Shown one piece after another: positions 21,150 through 32,156 of a stretch of DNA of 64,000 nucleotides; position 1 is the stretch's first letter, and every line of letters starts with the position of its first letter. The DNA comes from Oopsacas minuta (taxonomy: Eukaryota; Porifera; Hexactinellida; Lyssacinosida; Leucopsacidae): assembly GCA_024704765.1 (NCBI GenBank), contig JAKMXF010000055.1:1-64000 (forward strand). The letters run 5' to 3'. The translations under genes were made by a program, and so were the position numbers. The notes below the pieces were generated by a model. That model was given only the letters and a program-made list of their open reading frames with translations, was not told the origin of the DNA and searched no databases.

Positions 21150-22200
21150 ATCATAAGCAAGGATTTCTTTATTTGGCTAAATGTGTGTTTTCGTAGCCTG
21201 AGCTCATTATGGATTTCCAGTCTATTTCTATTTTTGTGTGTATCGTCAGGACATCACTGAACGCTCTCTTAGCTAAGTAAGTTTTTGCGAAAGGTAGAAT
21301 GCATTATTTCCGAGCGATAGAAGATAATGTCTTCGCTATGATGTCCTATTCAACCCAGAAGCAAATGTATCCCTTTCTATCGAATGATTGTTTTGCTTGC
21401 GTATTCGTTTGTAGTCCTATTAATTCCTCTTCTGTTCCGTTTGATAAATATGAAACTTCTTCTGGTCTCGCTAGCAAAGGGTCAATCATACTTGCTAATA
21501 AGCCGGCGTATTGAATCTTGTCAAACCCTTGCAAAATTTCACCTTCCAAATTATGCATATGAGCAAGGATAGTTCAATGCAATCTGTTGGTACCAAATCT
21601 GCAACAATTTCACTAATTAGAGGAAACATAGATAGCTTATTTTTTTTGACCTTGCTAATCCAGTATACCAATCAAGCCATGAGTGCGATCATTGGCTTAA
21701 CTGTTTCAATTATCGTGATATTTTGTCCTTGGATTCTTAGAATATAGGTGTATATATGGCAAAAATATTTGGTAGATAAGCAAAATATATGAAAAATTAC
21801 TATCACCACTTTCAAAATACCGCAAAAATTATTAGCATCAATTTCTCTGACAGGAAATTGTAGTTCAAATAACCTCTTTAATACACAACCTCGCAATAAC
21901 CAACGTACTTATGTGTGAAGTGAGTGTTTTGTGTTCCTCATCGATGCATAATTCGATAAATTTAATATTGTTCAGTGGCCTTGACTTAAATGAATAAAGG
22001 TAGCAAATTTTTTGTAGCCTGACTGTACATCATTTATAATCGGAGAAAGCCTCTTAGTTCCCAGCGCTAGTCGATGCAAAAGTAATGAAAAATTGCAATT
22101 TGGGGCAATTGGTTTCATCCTGGCTAAGAATCCTCTATAAACACCCATCATGGAAGCAGACCATCTGAACATCAAACTACGAGTTTTTGAAATCCAAATC
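21150..22200 (-). pseudogene. SCAND3/ZBED5-like hAT transposase relic
   Basis: Minus-strand fragments in hAT order. 21972-22175 reads SMMGVYRGFLARMKPIAPNC and then LHRLALGTKRLSP, the family's 'DGApSM.G...G....K...P..(C)..HR.aLa.K' block. 21346-21558 ends GTEEELIGLQTNTQAKQSF..FW. 21240-21300 gives LPFAKTYLAKRAFSDVLTIHTK, the C-terminal dimerisation block in which Cys of 'TYLCE' is Ala. Frames differ between blocks, so it is dead. It may belong with the hAT terminus at 24725, with the Tc1 element (23074-24379) inserted in its 5' region. Confidence 0.6.
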
Positions 22201-23073
22201 GTGAATATGAAAAATCCATAATTTATCCGAAGATATCTTCTCCTCTCGTTGTTGTGGATAAATTAACAGAATGCAAAATATCCAATTTTAAACTGTTTTC
22301 ATTCATGTCTAGGGATCGAACAAATACTAGTAGAGGGACTCACTTGCAACTGTAGTACTTTCACCAGTTGGATTGAAAAATTCAACTCATTCAACAAATC
22401 CGACTATCATGTACTTTTTGGATGAGTTGATTCTCTCAGTCCACAGCCATTACATCGATTCTTCTCTTCACTGTACCATTTGAAAGAGGAATGGATTTGA
22501 TCATTGGTGCAGCGCTTTCACTGAACATTGTCCCAACGGTATCAGTGCAACATGGTATAAATACTTCTTCTGCTATATAATGAGGTTGACTGAACTTCGC
22601 AATTGCCAGGCTTACATTGAATGATATAATACCGGCATTGTCTACATCTATTGCATTTTTGGTGAAGAGATTAACTATATTCGCTCATTGGTTCGAGAGA
22701 TGGAGCTTCTTTTCTCATAAATAAACTATTGTTTTTAGAAATAGTCGCAGTATAGTTTGTGTGTTGGTGGCGGATCAGTTTAAAAAGTTTTATTGACTCG
22801 TTATTCAGCATCTCACTCCACTAGATACAAATTGGTTTTGTTGTTGGAAGAGTTTTAGAAGGAATATATTCAAGCATAAGCTAGTCCTTATTATACTTTG
22901 TTTGCTTCATTGCACCATTATTAGATCGTTTTGTTATAGTGAATTCACTTGTTAACAGCGAGCAATAGTTTGGAAATATATATAACATAATACGGAGTGG
23001 CATTTATACTTAAATATTACCAAAAAGTATATATTTATGACACGAATATTGCAAACTGACAATTCTTAGTTTA

Positions 23074-24379
23074 CAGGGGTCCAATAAGTTCTGGCACAGA
23101 ACTTTATATCGTGCCAAAATCTTTTATAGTTTAGATTGATTGACGTTACTGGTTTGTATTTATTCTGTTATCTCTCGCAACACAATATTTATTGAAAAAT
23201 ACACTATTTGAAAATCAGGAACAAATTATCAGCTATGGAGAAAGAACGGTCAGCGATTGTTGAATTATTTCAAAAAGGGAAAACAAAAGGAAATAATGAA
23301 ACTTTTAAAAATTCACAAGACACGTCGGAATTTCGTAATCCGTACGATATAACGCTTCAATGGGACTGGTGGCGTGATGGACAGAGCCAGAACTGGTCGC
23401 CCGGTCTCCATCAACGAGTGTAAAGATGCGAAAGGTAGTGCGGAGTCGAGTATGGCGAAATCCTCAGCGATTGATCAGAAAAATGGCTAAAGAACTGAAA
23501 ATATCCCGTGGATCTCTTCAAACGATTGTCAAGAGAGACTTAGGGCTATCATCGTTTAAGAAAAGGAAAGTCCATTTCCTTTCAAACAAGATAAAGACAA
23601 AGAGGCTCTCAAGAAGCAAAGCCCTCCATAGACGATTCGCAGCCCAGGGACTGGATCAAGTCTTTTCTCCGATGAAGAACTTTTCACCGTTGAACAAGCA
23701 TTCAATCGTCAAAACGATAGAATATTATCTAAAGCACTTCTACTATCCCTGATGAGTATAGGTACGTCAAAAGAGTCCAGGAACCACTCTCGTTGATGGT
23801 TTGGGCTAGAGTATCTTCTGTTGGCCTGACACCACTGGTTTTCGTCCCTGTACGGGACAAAATAAATGCTGCAACGTATAAGGAGCTCATTTTACAGCCC
23901 ATTGTGAAAGATCTTGGAGAGATGATGGTTGAAAACCAGCCGTTCATTTTCGAACAAGACGGTGCTCTTGCCCATTACAACAAATAGTACTCAGGAGTGG
24001 CTTCAGACAAACATTCCGACTTTATCTCTAAGGTAGAATGGCCACCGTCTAGTCCAGAACTCAACCCTCTAGATTTCTCATTGTGGTCCACTTTAGAGTC
24101 AAGATTGCTCGAAGTCCCATAACAGTATTGAGTCTCTAAAGAAATCTCTGACGAGAGAATGGGCAAAAATCCCACAGGAGATGCTGCATACCGCAGTATG
24201 GGCAGTCCCCGGGCGTCTGAAGGCTGTTATCAAAAGAAAGGCAGATACATAGAATAGAGATTGTACACAATAAAACTCATAAATGCCTAACTACTTATGC
24301 TAAAATATCAACTCAATATAATGAATATTGGTTAAGTTATAATAGTTTTTCTATGTGCCAGAACTTATCGGCCACCCTG
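23074..24379 (+). mobile_element. Tc1/mariner element, DD37D type
   Basis: Ends share (T)CCNATAAGTTCTGGCACA: left CAGGGGTCCAATAAGTTCTG, right on the other strand CAGGGTGGCCGATAAGTTCT. TA precedes the left end at 23072-23073; the right flank reads TT, so that side has mutated. Length is 1306 bp. Contains a frameshifted transposase. Confidence 0.75.
23235..24250 (+). pseudogene. DD37D transposase, frameshifted
   Basis: MEKERSAIVELFQKGKTKG opens an N-terminal helix-turn-helix, which shifts frame near 23300 and picks up GRPVS at ~23400. A second HTH block, RNPQRLIRKMAKELKISRGS, lies at 23450-23520. The catalytic region gives MVWARVSSVGLTPLVFVPV and FIFEQDGALAH (second Asp). The last block, WPPSSPELNPLDFSLWSTLE (24041-24100), ends the triad with Asp 37 residues after the second. 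The spacing and LNPLD motif define the DD37D branch. Several indels; not translatable as one protein. Confidence 0.75.
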
Positions 24380-24669
24380 TTGAATGTAATAATTATTCTA
24401 CAGCATCCCTGTATCTAACGATGGTATTGATTAACATATAGCACTTATAATAGCTCTATGACTCAGTTCAACACTCCGAAAACATACTGAAAAGTTGCAT
24501 AAATAGAATAATTCAAATATATCAATCTTGATTTAATACCATCAACATCATCCAATAATATAAACATTGTCTAAGGAGAGTAATTATATGTTGAATGCTT
24601 GTCTAAAAATATATATGATCCTTCAAATTACATAGATGGGCATTCATGCTAAATGAAATCCGAGATTTC

Positions 24670-24725
24670 GGCGAGACACTACGGCCCCCTTAAAATCCAT
24701 ACAGATCTCAGGTTGAGAACCACTG
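24670..24725. mobile_element. hAT (Buster-type) right terminus
   Basis: The sequence ends ...CTCAGGTTGAGAACCACTG, the reverse complement of a classical CAGTGGTTCTCAACC hAT end. It is followed by CTCTAGAT (24726-24733), a perfect nTCTAGAn target octamer as used by Buster-type hATs. The body upstream is probably the relic at 21.1-22.8 kb. Confidence 0.6.
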
Positions 24726-24733
24726 CTCTAGAT

Positions 24734-26370
24734 GTTGCATTGTTGCCAGTTGCAAATTCTGTGCTTAAATTGCTGGATGTAAGAGAAGAAATTGTGAAAG
24801 CTAGGATTCGAAGTCAACTCTGCAGCTATTACATCCTTCCAGCGTAAAGTGGCTAAACCATTTATTAATGACTTCGAGAACAACATTATGAGCCGATTTA
24901 GATCTCAAGACGTGGTGTCATCATTCAGCATTTTTGATCTAGTAAAATGCCACCATTTGAATCACCAGGACTATCTACTTAAGGCAGGGACGTCGCCACA
25001 GGGGGGGCAGTCCCCCCTTGGTAAACCCTTAGCCTGAGGCAAGCCCTCCTGCTAAATTTGTTCCCTGGGCATGTATTATACCCTGAGCAAATGCACTGTA
25101 TTCCCTGGGCAGTTTAGGCGTACCTGGTCGGCAACCCTTCAGTTGTTAAAAAATATAGGCACCAATTCAATACTGGACCACTACACTAAAGTATAGTCGG
25201 CAGTCTCGGCACAGTGAAAAGTAGAATTAACCATACAAGTTATAATATCAAGGATTATCGTACGATTTTTCCGTTCGATGCCTCCATTGATATAATAATT
25301 ATTAATAACTTCTCGCTGTTCGTTTAAAGATAACTATATATTCCTAAAATATAACTGAGAAATTGTTTCAAGATTCAAACTTAGTGGCAGTACAAGGTGA
25401 TTAATCTAGTAGCTATATAGCTTATTGTGCAAGTGCTACGCCCCATCACGACTGGAAGACCTACAGCACCCAGACCCCCAGCTGCAGTAGTGTCGTGCAT
25501 ATGTGACTGGGGGGCCCCAAATATCCTCCGAGTTGCACATCATTACTCGACGAAAAGAACAACTTTCTGGGGCAATTGCGACCATACGTTATTTCTTTCA
25601 ATTGTTTGACTCTTGGACCTTACTGATTGTTTACAGCGTTCATGGGCTTCGGAAATCTGACGTGCACAGATTCAATCTGGTAGGAAACATCTAGAACTTG
25701 TTGACAACCAGATTGAATTTGTGTCCTCCATATATCAAAGCCACACGACGAAACTGGCTCGCTGGATGGTACTAACCAACTAAAAACCTGTTCATCCACC
25801 ACTGGACATGCTCCTGCTAAATCCGTGAAACACCTTGCCCATTGTCCTACCCCTTGGAAACTTCGTGCCCCCCCCCCTCTTGTAATTTCTTTGCTCCCCC
25901 TAGGTGAAATCATGGCGGATATCTACCTATCAATTGCTGTAGGTACTGCCTCATCAAACGAAGTTTCTCACAAATGAATATGATTAAGTATGTCATTACT
26001 GATGAAAATTGCTATCGAAAACTATCGAAAGATGAGATAAATGAGATTATTGAAATATGGAACAGAAAACAAGGGCGGATTATAGGATCCAATTAATTAT
26101 TTAACCATCATATTTGTTAAAATCATTTTTCCATATTCCTCATAAACACTAACTAAACAATTTTGCATTTCCATACGAATAATATACTGGAGGTCAAAAA
26201 CAGGAAGGGGGCGGTGTGTAACAGGGCAAATGCCCCCCTCCCTACGTCCACGAATGTATAGACTGAAATTTTACATATATCACTATCTAACATCATAGCA
26301 TATATTTCCACTCTCTAGCAAGTTGTACTTTGTATTACAATATGGTAGAAACTGGGAAATACATTCCCTA
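24734..26370. other. G-run termini and scattered repeats, no gene
   Basis: 24988 onward (GGACGTCGCCACAGGGGGGG) and, inverted, the stretch ending ~26254 (...GGGCAAATGCCCCCCTCCC, TACGTCC) look like the two ends of one element of about 1.27 kb; no target duplication was fixed. Inside, 25151-25204 is an inverted fragment of family B, and 25940-26090 has a weak hAT-tail-like frame (CYRKLSKDEINEIIEIWN). ORFs at 25427-25913 lack any motif. Confidence 0.3.
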
Positions 26371-27555
26371 TTATTGGGAGCCGGAATGATGCTCTAGCCC
26401 CCTACAATTTATATTAGAGGAGTGGCGCGAGAGCTCTCTTGCCCCCCCAGGATCGATGCCCATGCTCATGAAATTATCATTGGTTAATGAGAAGGCAAGC
26501 TGGTCTAATATAAACTCAGGAACCTGCACTTCTTGATGGCGGTTCAGGTGCACTTCCGATTTGTGTCTAAAATATGAATATCTTCTATTCCTGTCATGTT
26601 GGAAACATACTTTTTACAAGTAGATCCAATTCTAGCTGATTCACTTCCAGTACACCAATTCAATTTGAATCTTGGATCAATAATGGTATGCAAAATATTT
26701 TTTTCGCGTTTCTTGTAGATTCCCATTCCGTCATCTTGAGAATTCTGCAGTGCTTCAACTTATAAAGACTTATGTTTCAATCTCAGTGTTTCAAGCGATG
26801 CTCGAGTTCCTCGGATGCATGATATAACGAAACAAACATACATTGAATTTTCCGCTGTGTTAAATCTGTAGCTTCCTAAAATGGTGTTAGTATTTTCTAC
26901 TAGATCTGAGAGTTAGCTACCCTCATAGTCATAGACGCTTAGCTGTTGACAAACCAACATTTCTAGCTTTGCTTTGGATTATTTAGTAAAGCCTGTTCGT
27001 TCATTAATTCAATTTTCCACCTTTTATCTACTCTCGCTTGTATTCTATTTTCCCCTTTTAAGATTATACGAACATATGATACAATATTTGCTGCCTTTAT
27101 AGGTATATTATTCACTATCTCTGCTTCTTTAAAACAATCCTTTATGACCAGTTGAAGTATGTGAATAATACAGGGTTCGTGTTCTCGGATGTAGATCGTA
27201 CAATATCACCATTATCCTCATCACAAGAATCTGAGATCGAACCATATATTGCCATTAGGGCAAATCAAGGTAGTTTGAATGCCTTGACATGTTTGAAGCA
27301 TTATCAGTAATTATGTTAGCTATTTGACCTTGAAATATATAAAATGAGATTATCTCTTCATAGTGTTCGGTAATGTTTCTGCATTGAGTTGACCCCGAAA
27401 TCGTTTACATCCCAAAACCACTGAACGCAAGGACCAATCTAATATAAATGGTAGGCTATCCAGTGAAACCACAGCATTTGCCATTTGGAACATAGATCAA
27501 CTGTTAAGGAAACAGTATCGACCATATCTAGTATATCTTTCATCACATTTCAATT
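26371..27555 (-). pseudogene. ZBED-type hAT transposase relic
   Basis: Minus-strand blocks, frames broken. 27480-27545 reads ILDMVDTVSLTVDL, the hAT '..lslT.D.W' block, with CVQWFWDVNDFG following. 27240-27300 reads LLIMLQTCQGIQTTLICP, where the family has 'DNA.NM..A'. 26640-26726 reads YKKREKNILHTIIDPRFKLNWC, a clear hAT 'REK.ilat.lDPRFK' block. The N-terminal BED finger and C-terminal dimerisation block are not found. Old copy without recognised ends. Confidence 0.55.
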
Positions 27556-27601
27556 ATTTGGACTTTCTCTGTTGGACTCATAGTAGCATGTGCTATGTCC
27601 C

Positions 27602-27953
27602 NAGATTCCCTGAATATCTTGGTGATTTAAGCGAAGAACAGGGCGAGCGATTCCACCAAGACATCAGGACTATGGAGGAACGGTACCAAGGAAGATGGGG
27701 CGCTCACATGTTGGCAGATTACTGCTGGAGCCCTATGCGTGATTGCCCCCAAGGACCACACAAGATGAATTCGTATAAGGGAACATCGTTCATGATTGAG
27801 AAGTATTCAGATCATATTATATCTCAAATTATCTGCTTATTACGCATGTTCAATTCTAGTTGTAATGTAATACATACATACTATATGGTATCAGTGAACA
27901 CAGATTCACGGATGCTGAAAAACATAATTTTACAATATCACGAAAAGTAGAGC
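27602..27953 (+). pseudogene. Uncharacterised Cys-rich family, C-terminal part
   Basis: Directly after the 'n' at 27602 the frame reads RFPEYLGDLSEEQGERFHQD, MEERYQGRWGAHMLADYCW and then a short Lys-containing tail to a stop near 27951. I recall this as the C-terminal signature of the same uncharacterised family whose N terminus is at 15531-16000 and 41699-41860. It begins exactly at the assembly join, just as the 41.7-kb N-terminal copy ends at one. The sequence after it (27958-28110) reappears inverted upstream of the 41.7-kb copy. Confidence 0.5.
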
Positions 27954-29122
27954 CAAATGACCAGAACTAGTGCCATTTTGGAACTCAGTGACCCCGATAT
28001 ACCCTAGAAATAGTCTCAACTTATCAGCCAAGAAAATGTTGTTGGCCAGTGTAATAGATGTCAGATATTTTGGCTTTATTGACTTGTAATTCGATAGTCA
28101 AGTTATGGTCAAAAACTGTCCAGCCAATATGCTATAAGTGCCCAGCTTCCCATATCCTTGTAACATATGTATTCCCATACTATATTTCAACCTTATTGCT
28201 TAATTTTGATAATGAATGAATATGGGCATATTCACGATTGTGTCATTCGTTTAGAGAAATATTATGATAATATATTCACGGGTAAGGGAAATGCCATGAC
28301 TGGGACCATTATCGCAAGTCCTTTGAGGATCTAAAAACAAGATACGGTGGTGATCCAACAAAAGCTAAGGTTTGCAACGGGGTTGAATGCTTGCCAATAC
28401 TGAATTCAGTTTGGAGATCCAAAACTTTCCTCTCCAATTGCAGCAGTCCATTCCGAAATTGGCTTGAGAGAAAAGCTTATTGATCGTATCGCATATGAAT
28501 CCTTTGAGATATATAATACCAACAGTTGCGAGAGAGCTGGATGATTCTAACTGCAGCCTCTAAAGAAATATCATGGAATCAAACTGGATACATTCCCTGT
28601 ACTTCAGCCCATAATTCCAGTTCTACAGCTAAATACGTTGATATTTACACCATGTTATAGTGAACCAGTAGCATATTTACAATCTTGACTTTATGCAAGA
28701 TCTACCATAGTTATTTTAATATGAGTGATTAAGTATAGTAGCCACAACAGATACCTTACATGCAATCTAAATACTGTGGGAATACTAATATATAAGTATT
28801 AGAATGTGTGTTATATTACTGATTTGTACCATGCATACATAACTCTCAATCCCTAAAAATTATACATATATGATTCACTACGAGTTTCCACCATTTTCAG
28901 TTTCGATACATTCATTTCCTTGCTACTTTTATGTTATTTATTTATAGAGCATTATATTTTTGATTGCCCTTAGCAAACTACTTCCTGTATAACGCTGGAA
29001 AAATTCGTGAAAAATACGCTTTTATATGTGAATGATAATGTGGAATGTAACATAAGTAAGCAGCAACACTCGAAACAGTAAGCGGATTAAAATAATATTT
29101 AATTAGTGATCATATTGACAGN
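27954..29122. other. Arm S of a putative inverted repeat, then no gene
   Basis: 27958-28110, containing ACCCCGATATACCCTA and CAGCCAAGAAAATG, matches 41490-41600 in inverted orientation (about 70%, strongest over the CCCCGATATACCCTA core). The rest, to the 'n' at 29122, is AT-rich with no motif recognised. Confidence 0.35.
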
Positions 29123-29520
29123 GTACAAAATCAAAATTCTTAGGAACAGTATTGACGAACAATGAATCATCATTCTTATTTCCGTCACCCTTTGGACCCG
29201 GGTTTAGTTCTACACACCCAATTACAAGTAACATTGAGATCACACAAGCAAGAAGAGCTATGCCTGACGCAATTTCTAGTTGAAAGTGCTGGGTGAAGAA
29301 GAACATTATTCTCTTTGAATTGAATAACCCAATTTTAGCTCTCCAGAGCTCCAAAGCGATCATTGATAGAGAAAAAATGACAATAAATATACTAAAGGTT
29401 TGAAGAGAAGGGATTGGTAAGAATAATTGCAAACACAAATGGAATATAGGGATCAATATAAATTTCGCGAATAAAAAAGATAACCATGAAACCCAGCAGG
29501 GTAAAGCGAGTTTGTTATGA
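29123..29520 (-). pseudogene. Hydrophobic leader with 2A-like motif (copy 1)
   Basis: Encodes the same ~120-residue leader as 58542-58950: three strongly hydrophobic stretches, then LLACVISMLLVIGCVELNPGP (29193-29219 for the last nine residues). Unlike copy 2, it keeps Trp where copy 2 has a stop near the start (TGG versus TAG), so the frame is open through the leader. The frame upstream now runs into the pogo terminus, and downstream it ends at the assembly join. The Gly-Pro bond after NPG is where 2A peptides cause ribosome skipping. Confidence 0.6.
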
Positions 29521-29523
29521 CTA

Positions 29524-31479
29524 CAGTGAAACCCCGCGTATTGGGGCACCTTTTGCCAAGCAAAAAGTGCCCCGATACGAGGGAGTGCCCCGATAAGCGG
29601 GGTTCTAGGAAAATAGTTGTACACCCTTGTAAATATTACCGATTTAGAACACAAACATCATCATGACACACTCTGAAATATGACTGATAATTACGCAGAA
29701 TACTACACATTCTAAGTTCACTAGGAGACTGTTATGCTATCTAAAGACTAGTTTTCTTGAAGAAATCTTCAATGGTGGTTTGCGTCGCCTCCATGTGGGC
29801 CCTTTCCTCGATAATTTGCCTATACCATGCCAGGTTGAAGCCACCTCCCAGCACTTCATCATCTCCACGTCCAGCAGCGTACAGCTCGATTGTCTCAAGT
29901 GCTTGCAGCACCTGTTTGTTGTTAGGAATTTCTGCCACATCATCCTCTGTAGTAATGATCTCGGTAGGTGCAATAGCCTGAATTGAAACTTCTTCCAGCT
30001 GGTCTTTCAATTCAGTCACCACCTTGTCAAACAATTCTTCTGGCTCCACGACGGGGGGGAATATCTCCATCTGTTCGTCCTCAGCAGAGAGCAGAGTCTC
30101 TGCCTCCGTTTCCAGTAGGGGTGTCTGTTGTGGCTCTACTATATCCCCTGCTTTAGAGAAGCCACAGTGGGAGAAGCACTTCACGATAGTTGCCGGTTTG
30201 AGGTCGCGCCAAGCTCTAAAAAGCCACACAATCACTCTTGCTAGATTGATTTCCTTGTACGGGTCTACTTCCCCACATTCATGAGTGAGAGCACTGAGAA
30301 TAAAATTGTGCAGCTGCTTCCGATAGAGAAGCTTTACAGTCTGGATGATACCAGCGTCACACGGCTGGGTGCTGCAAGTAGTGTTCTTGGGGAAGAACAC
30401 AACCTTCACAGCCCTGAATTCCATTTGTTCTACAATGTTGTGAACAGTTGCGTTGTCCATAAATAGCAGAACCTTGCGGCCAGCTTGATACATTAGGCTT
30501 TCAAATTCATTAATCCACCAGGAAAAGATGTCTCCGTTCATCCACGAACTTTTCTGTGATTTGTAGGAAATTGACATGTTCTCAAGATCGACACTACGAA
30601 GGCACCTTGGCCTGGTAGATTTACCGATGATGAGTGGTTTCACTTTTTCACCCATCCAAGAGCAGCATATTAGTAAAGTTAACCGCTCCTTCTGAGCCTT
30701 ACCGCCATGACAGGCATCACCGGGCATTACAAGAGAAAGTGATGTAGTCTGTTTGTAGTAAAGCCCCGTTTCATCGCAATTAAAGATGTTTTTCGGGTCG
30801 TATCCTTCTATCAGCTCTGGGATCTGCTCCATCCAGTTCATCACCACTACTTTGTTGGCCGATGCCGCCTCGCCACTAAGGTGCCTTCCATGAATCCCAT
30901 GACGTCTCTTTACTCGATCAAGCCAACCTTCAGAAGCAGAGAACCCTTGGATGTTGCAGTTCTCAGCCTCACGGAGGGCAAGAGTGCGCAGCATTGGACC
31001 TGTTACCGGTATTCCATGCTCTTTGGCTCTCTCAAGAAAAAGGACGCATGCATTCTCGATTTCGCAGTACTTTGGCGCTATGTCCACAAGCTTTCTCCTT
31101 TTGAGGTTGTTTGGAATGTTTCCCTGAACATCCTTGAGATTCTCGATCTTGTCACGCTGATCTCTAAGGATTCTCCCGACCTGACCTTTGCTACTTCCAA
31201 CCTGCAAGGCGATTTGCCTCTCGGATTTACCTGCCTTGCTGAGTTCAACTACTTCAGCACGAGTCTCTATTGGGAGTGGATGACGCTTAGCCGCCATTGT
31301 ACGTATATAAATACTAAGTTTTCAGGCACAAATATATGTTCAATAAGGAAACAAACTCTATTCGAGGTGCCCCGATACGCGGGGTTGATTTTAATTGAAG
31401 AATAACAAATTTCCATCCTACTGCCCCGATAAGAGGGCTGCCCCGATACGCGCCTGCCCCGATATGCGGGGTTCCACTG
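29524..31479 (-). mobile_element. Intact pogo/Tigger element
   Basis: Inverted ends CAGTG(A/G)AACCCCGC over about 25 bp, with TA at 29522-29523 and 31480-31481. Length is 1956 bp. The exact pre-insertion site survives in copy 2 of the host element (TGACTAATAAGTAGG near 59008), so the boundaries are certain to the base. Extra subterminal copies of TGCCCCGATANGCGGGG lie near 29570, 29587, 31367, 31422 and 31438 and are likely transposase binding sites. The gene inside is unbroken, so this is a young insertion. Confidence 0.95.
29741..31297 (-). CDS. Pogo/Tigger (CENP-B-like) transposase
   Basis: Complete 518-codon gene, ATG to stop, no break. Residues ~10-50 form a CENPB-N helix-turn-helix (TRAEVVELSKAGKSERQIAL). 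Residues ~75-150 are the second, CENPB/Tc5-type DNA-binding domain, ending EGWLDRVKRRHGI. The DDE domain follows with IFNCDETGLYYK, VLLFMDNATVHN and STQPCDAGIIQTVK, giving Asp/Asp/Asp with 32 residues between the last two. The C-terminal ~100 residues are acidic, as in Tigger and jerky proteins. It cuts and pastes its own element at TA sites. With intact ends on both sides, this copy could be autonomous. Confidence 0.93.
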   Translation of the reverse strand: MAAKRHPLPIETRAEVVELSKAGKSERQIALQVGSSKGQVGRILRDQRDKIENLKDVQGNIPNNLKRRKLVDIAPKYCEIENACVLFLERAKEHGIPVTGPMLRTLALREAENCNIQGFSASEGWLDRVKRRHGIHGRHLSGEAASANKVVVMNWMEQIPELIEGYDPKNIFNCDETGLYYKQTTSLSLVMPGDACHGGKAQKERLTLLICCSWMGEKVKPLIIGKSTRPRCLRSVDLENMSISYKSQKSSWMNGDIFSWWINEFESLMYQAGRKVLLFMDNATVHNIVEQMEFRAVKVVFFPKNTTCSTQPCDAGIIQTVKLLYRKQLHNFILSALTHECGEVDPYKEINLARVIVWLFRAWRDLKPATIVKCFSHCGFSKAGDIVEPQQTPLLETEAETLLSAEDEQMEIFPPVVEPEELFDKVVTELKDQLEEVSIQAIAPTEIITTEDDVAEIPNNKQVLQALETIELYAAGRGDDEVLGGGFNLAWYRQIIEERAHMEATQTTIEDFFKKTSL

Positions 31480-31481
31480 TA

Positions 31482-31838
31482 ATAAGTAGGATACGGTACG
31501 TTAAATTTAGGTACTGGCCCTAGAGTTTTATAAGGTTTTTTCCTCCATCTGAATAGACTCTCCCTTGTCCAGCCGCATTTACTATCGCTTACTCTGTAGT
31601 TCCAGGAAGGATAATGAAAATGTACAAATTCTTCCTCTGAACTAGGAAACTCTGGTAGTGACTCTGAGGATTCTGTAACCGTAAAATCCTCCAGCTTCAT
31701 CCTTTTCGCTGGAGTCTCTTCAGTTTTCTCCAATCCCCATTTCCGGGTTGTATATGTACATCTTGAGGCTCTCCCTCTGTTTTCAGGTGGGAGATAGCCT
31801 GGTGGAGACGTTTGGGATTTTGAAAATTCTCGAGACAT
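31482..31838 (-). CDS. Small basic/acidic ORF of the Kolobok-type element (copy 1)
   Basis: Same protein as 59009-59368 with one substitution or so (Phe/Leu and Val/Ala differences): MSREFSKSQTSPPGYLPP, a Lys-rich middle, the acidic ESLPEFPSSEEEFVHF, and an Arg/Trp-rich tail. The native stop lies at the pogo insertion point, so the frame now reads into the pogo end. No known domain. It lies upstream of the leader on the same strand and may be a first exon or an accessory protein. Confidence 0.45.
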
Positions 31839-32156
31839 TCTTATATATTCTATTGGAACATGTGCAAAATTATATCAGCATTGGGGTATATCGAATACTT
31901 CAGTCAAATTTCATAATCAGACAATCAAATTGTGACACGTGTTGAGATGCGTAATTATTTGTGAGATATGGAAATATTTTTAAAGAAGTCATCAGAATAT
32001 ACAACGGCAAAATGCGAAAAATATTTGAGATATTAATTCAAAACAGCACAGAAATCTTGGAAAACATCCTAAGAACCCAAGAATCCAATAAAACAGAAAA
32101 TATTAGAATTTCAAAAATTTCTGAAAATTATGCATATTATATAGGATACTTCCCCC

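Larger units (their letters stand above)
29123..32156 (-). mobile_element. Mutator/Kolobok-type element, truncated copy 1
   Basis: Right end at 32156, flanked by TTAA (32157-32160), with the terminus GGGGGAAGTATCCT on the minus strand, identical to that of copy 2. It retains the small ORF (31482-31838) and the leader with the 2A-like motif, then stops dead at the 'n' at 29122. Everything encoding the transposase in copy 2 is missing. An intact pogo element sits between the two ORFs. Sequence identity to copy 2 is very high. Confidence 0.75.

Noticed and set aside
29524-29654. An apparent 5' extension of the leader ORF to 183 codons
   Set aside because: The first ~45 codons are the pogo terminal repeat read through by chance; the native leader starts after the TA duplication.
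29757-31405. Several plus-strand ORFs across the pogo element
   Set aside because: All are antisense to the intact, motif-rich transposase.
31314-31480. A C-terminal extension of the small Kolobok-type ORF in copy 1
   Set aside because: These codons lie inside the pogo end (repeats of GAPRIGA-like peptides from the G+C-rich terminus); copy 2 shows the true stop.
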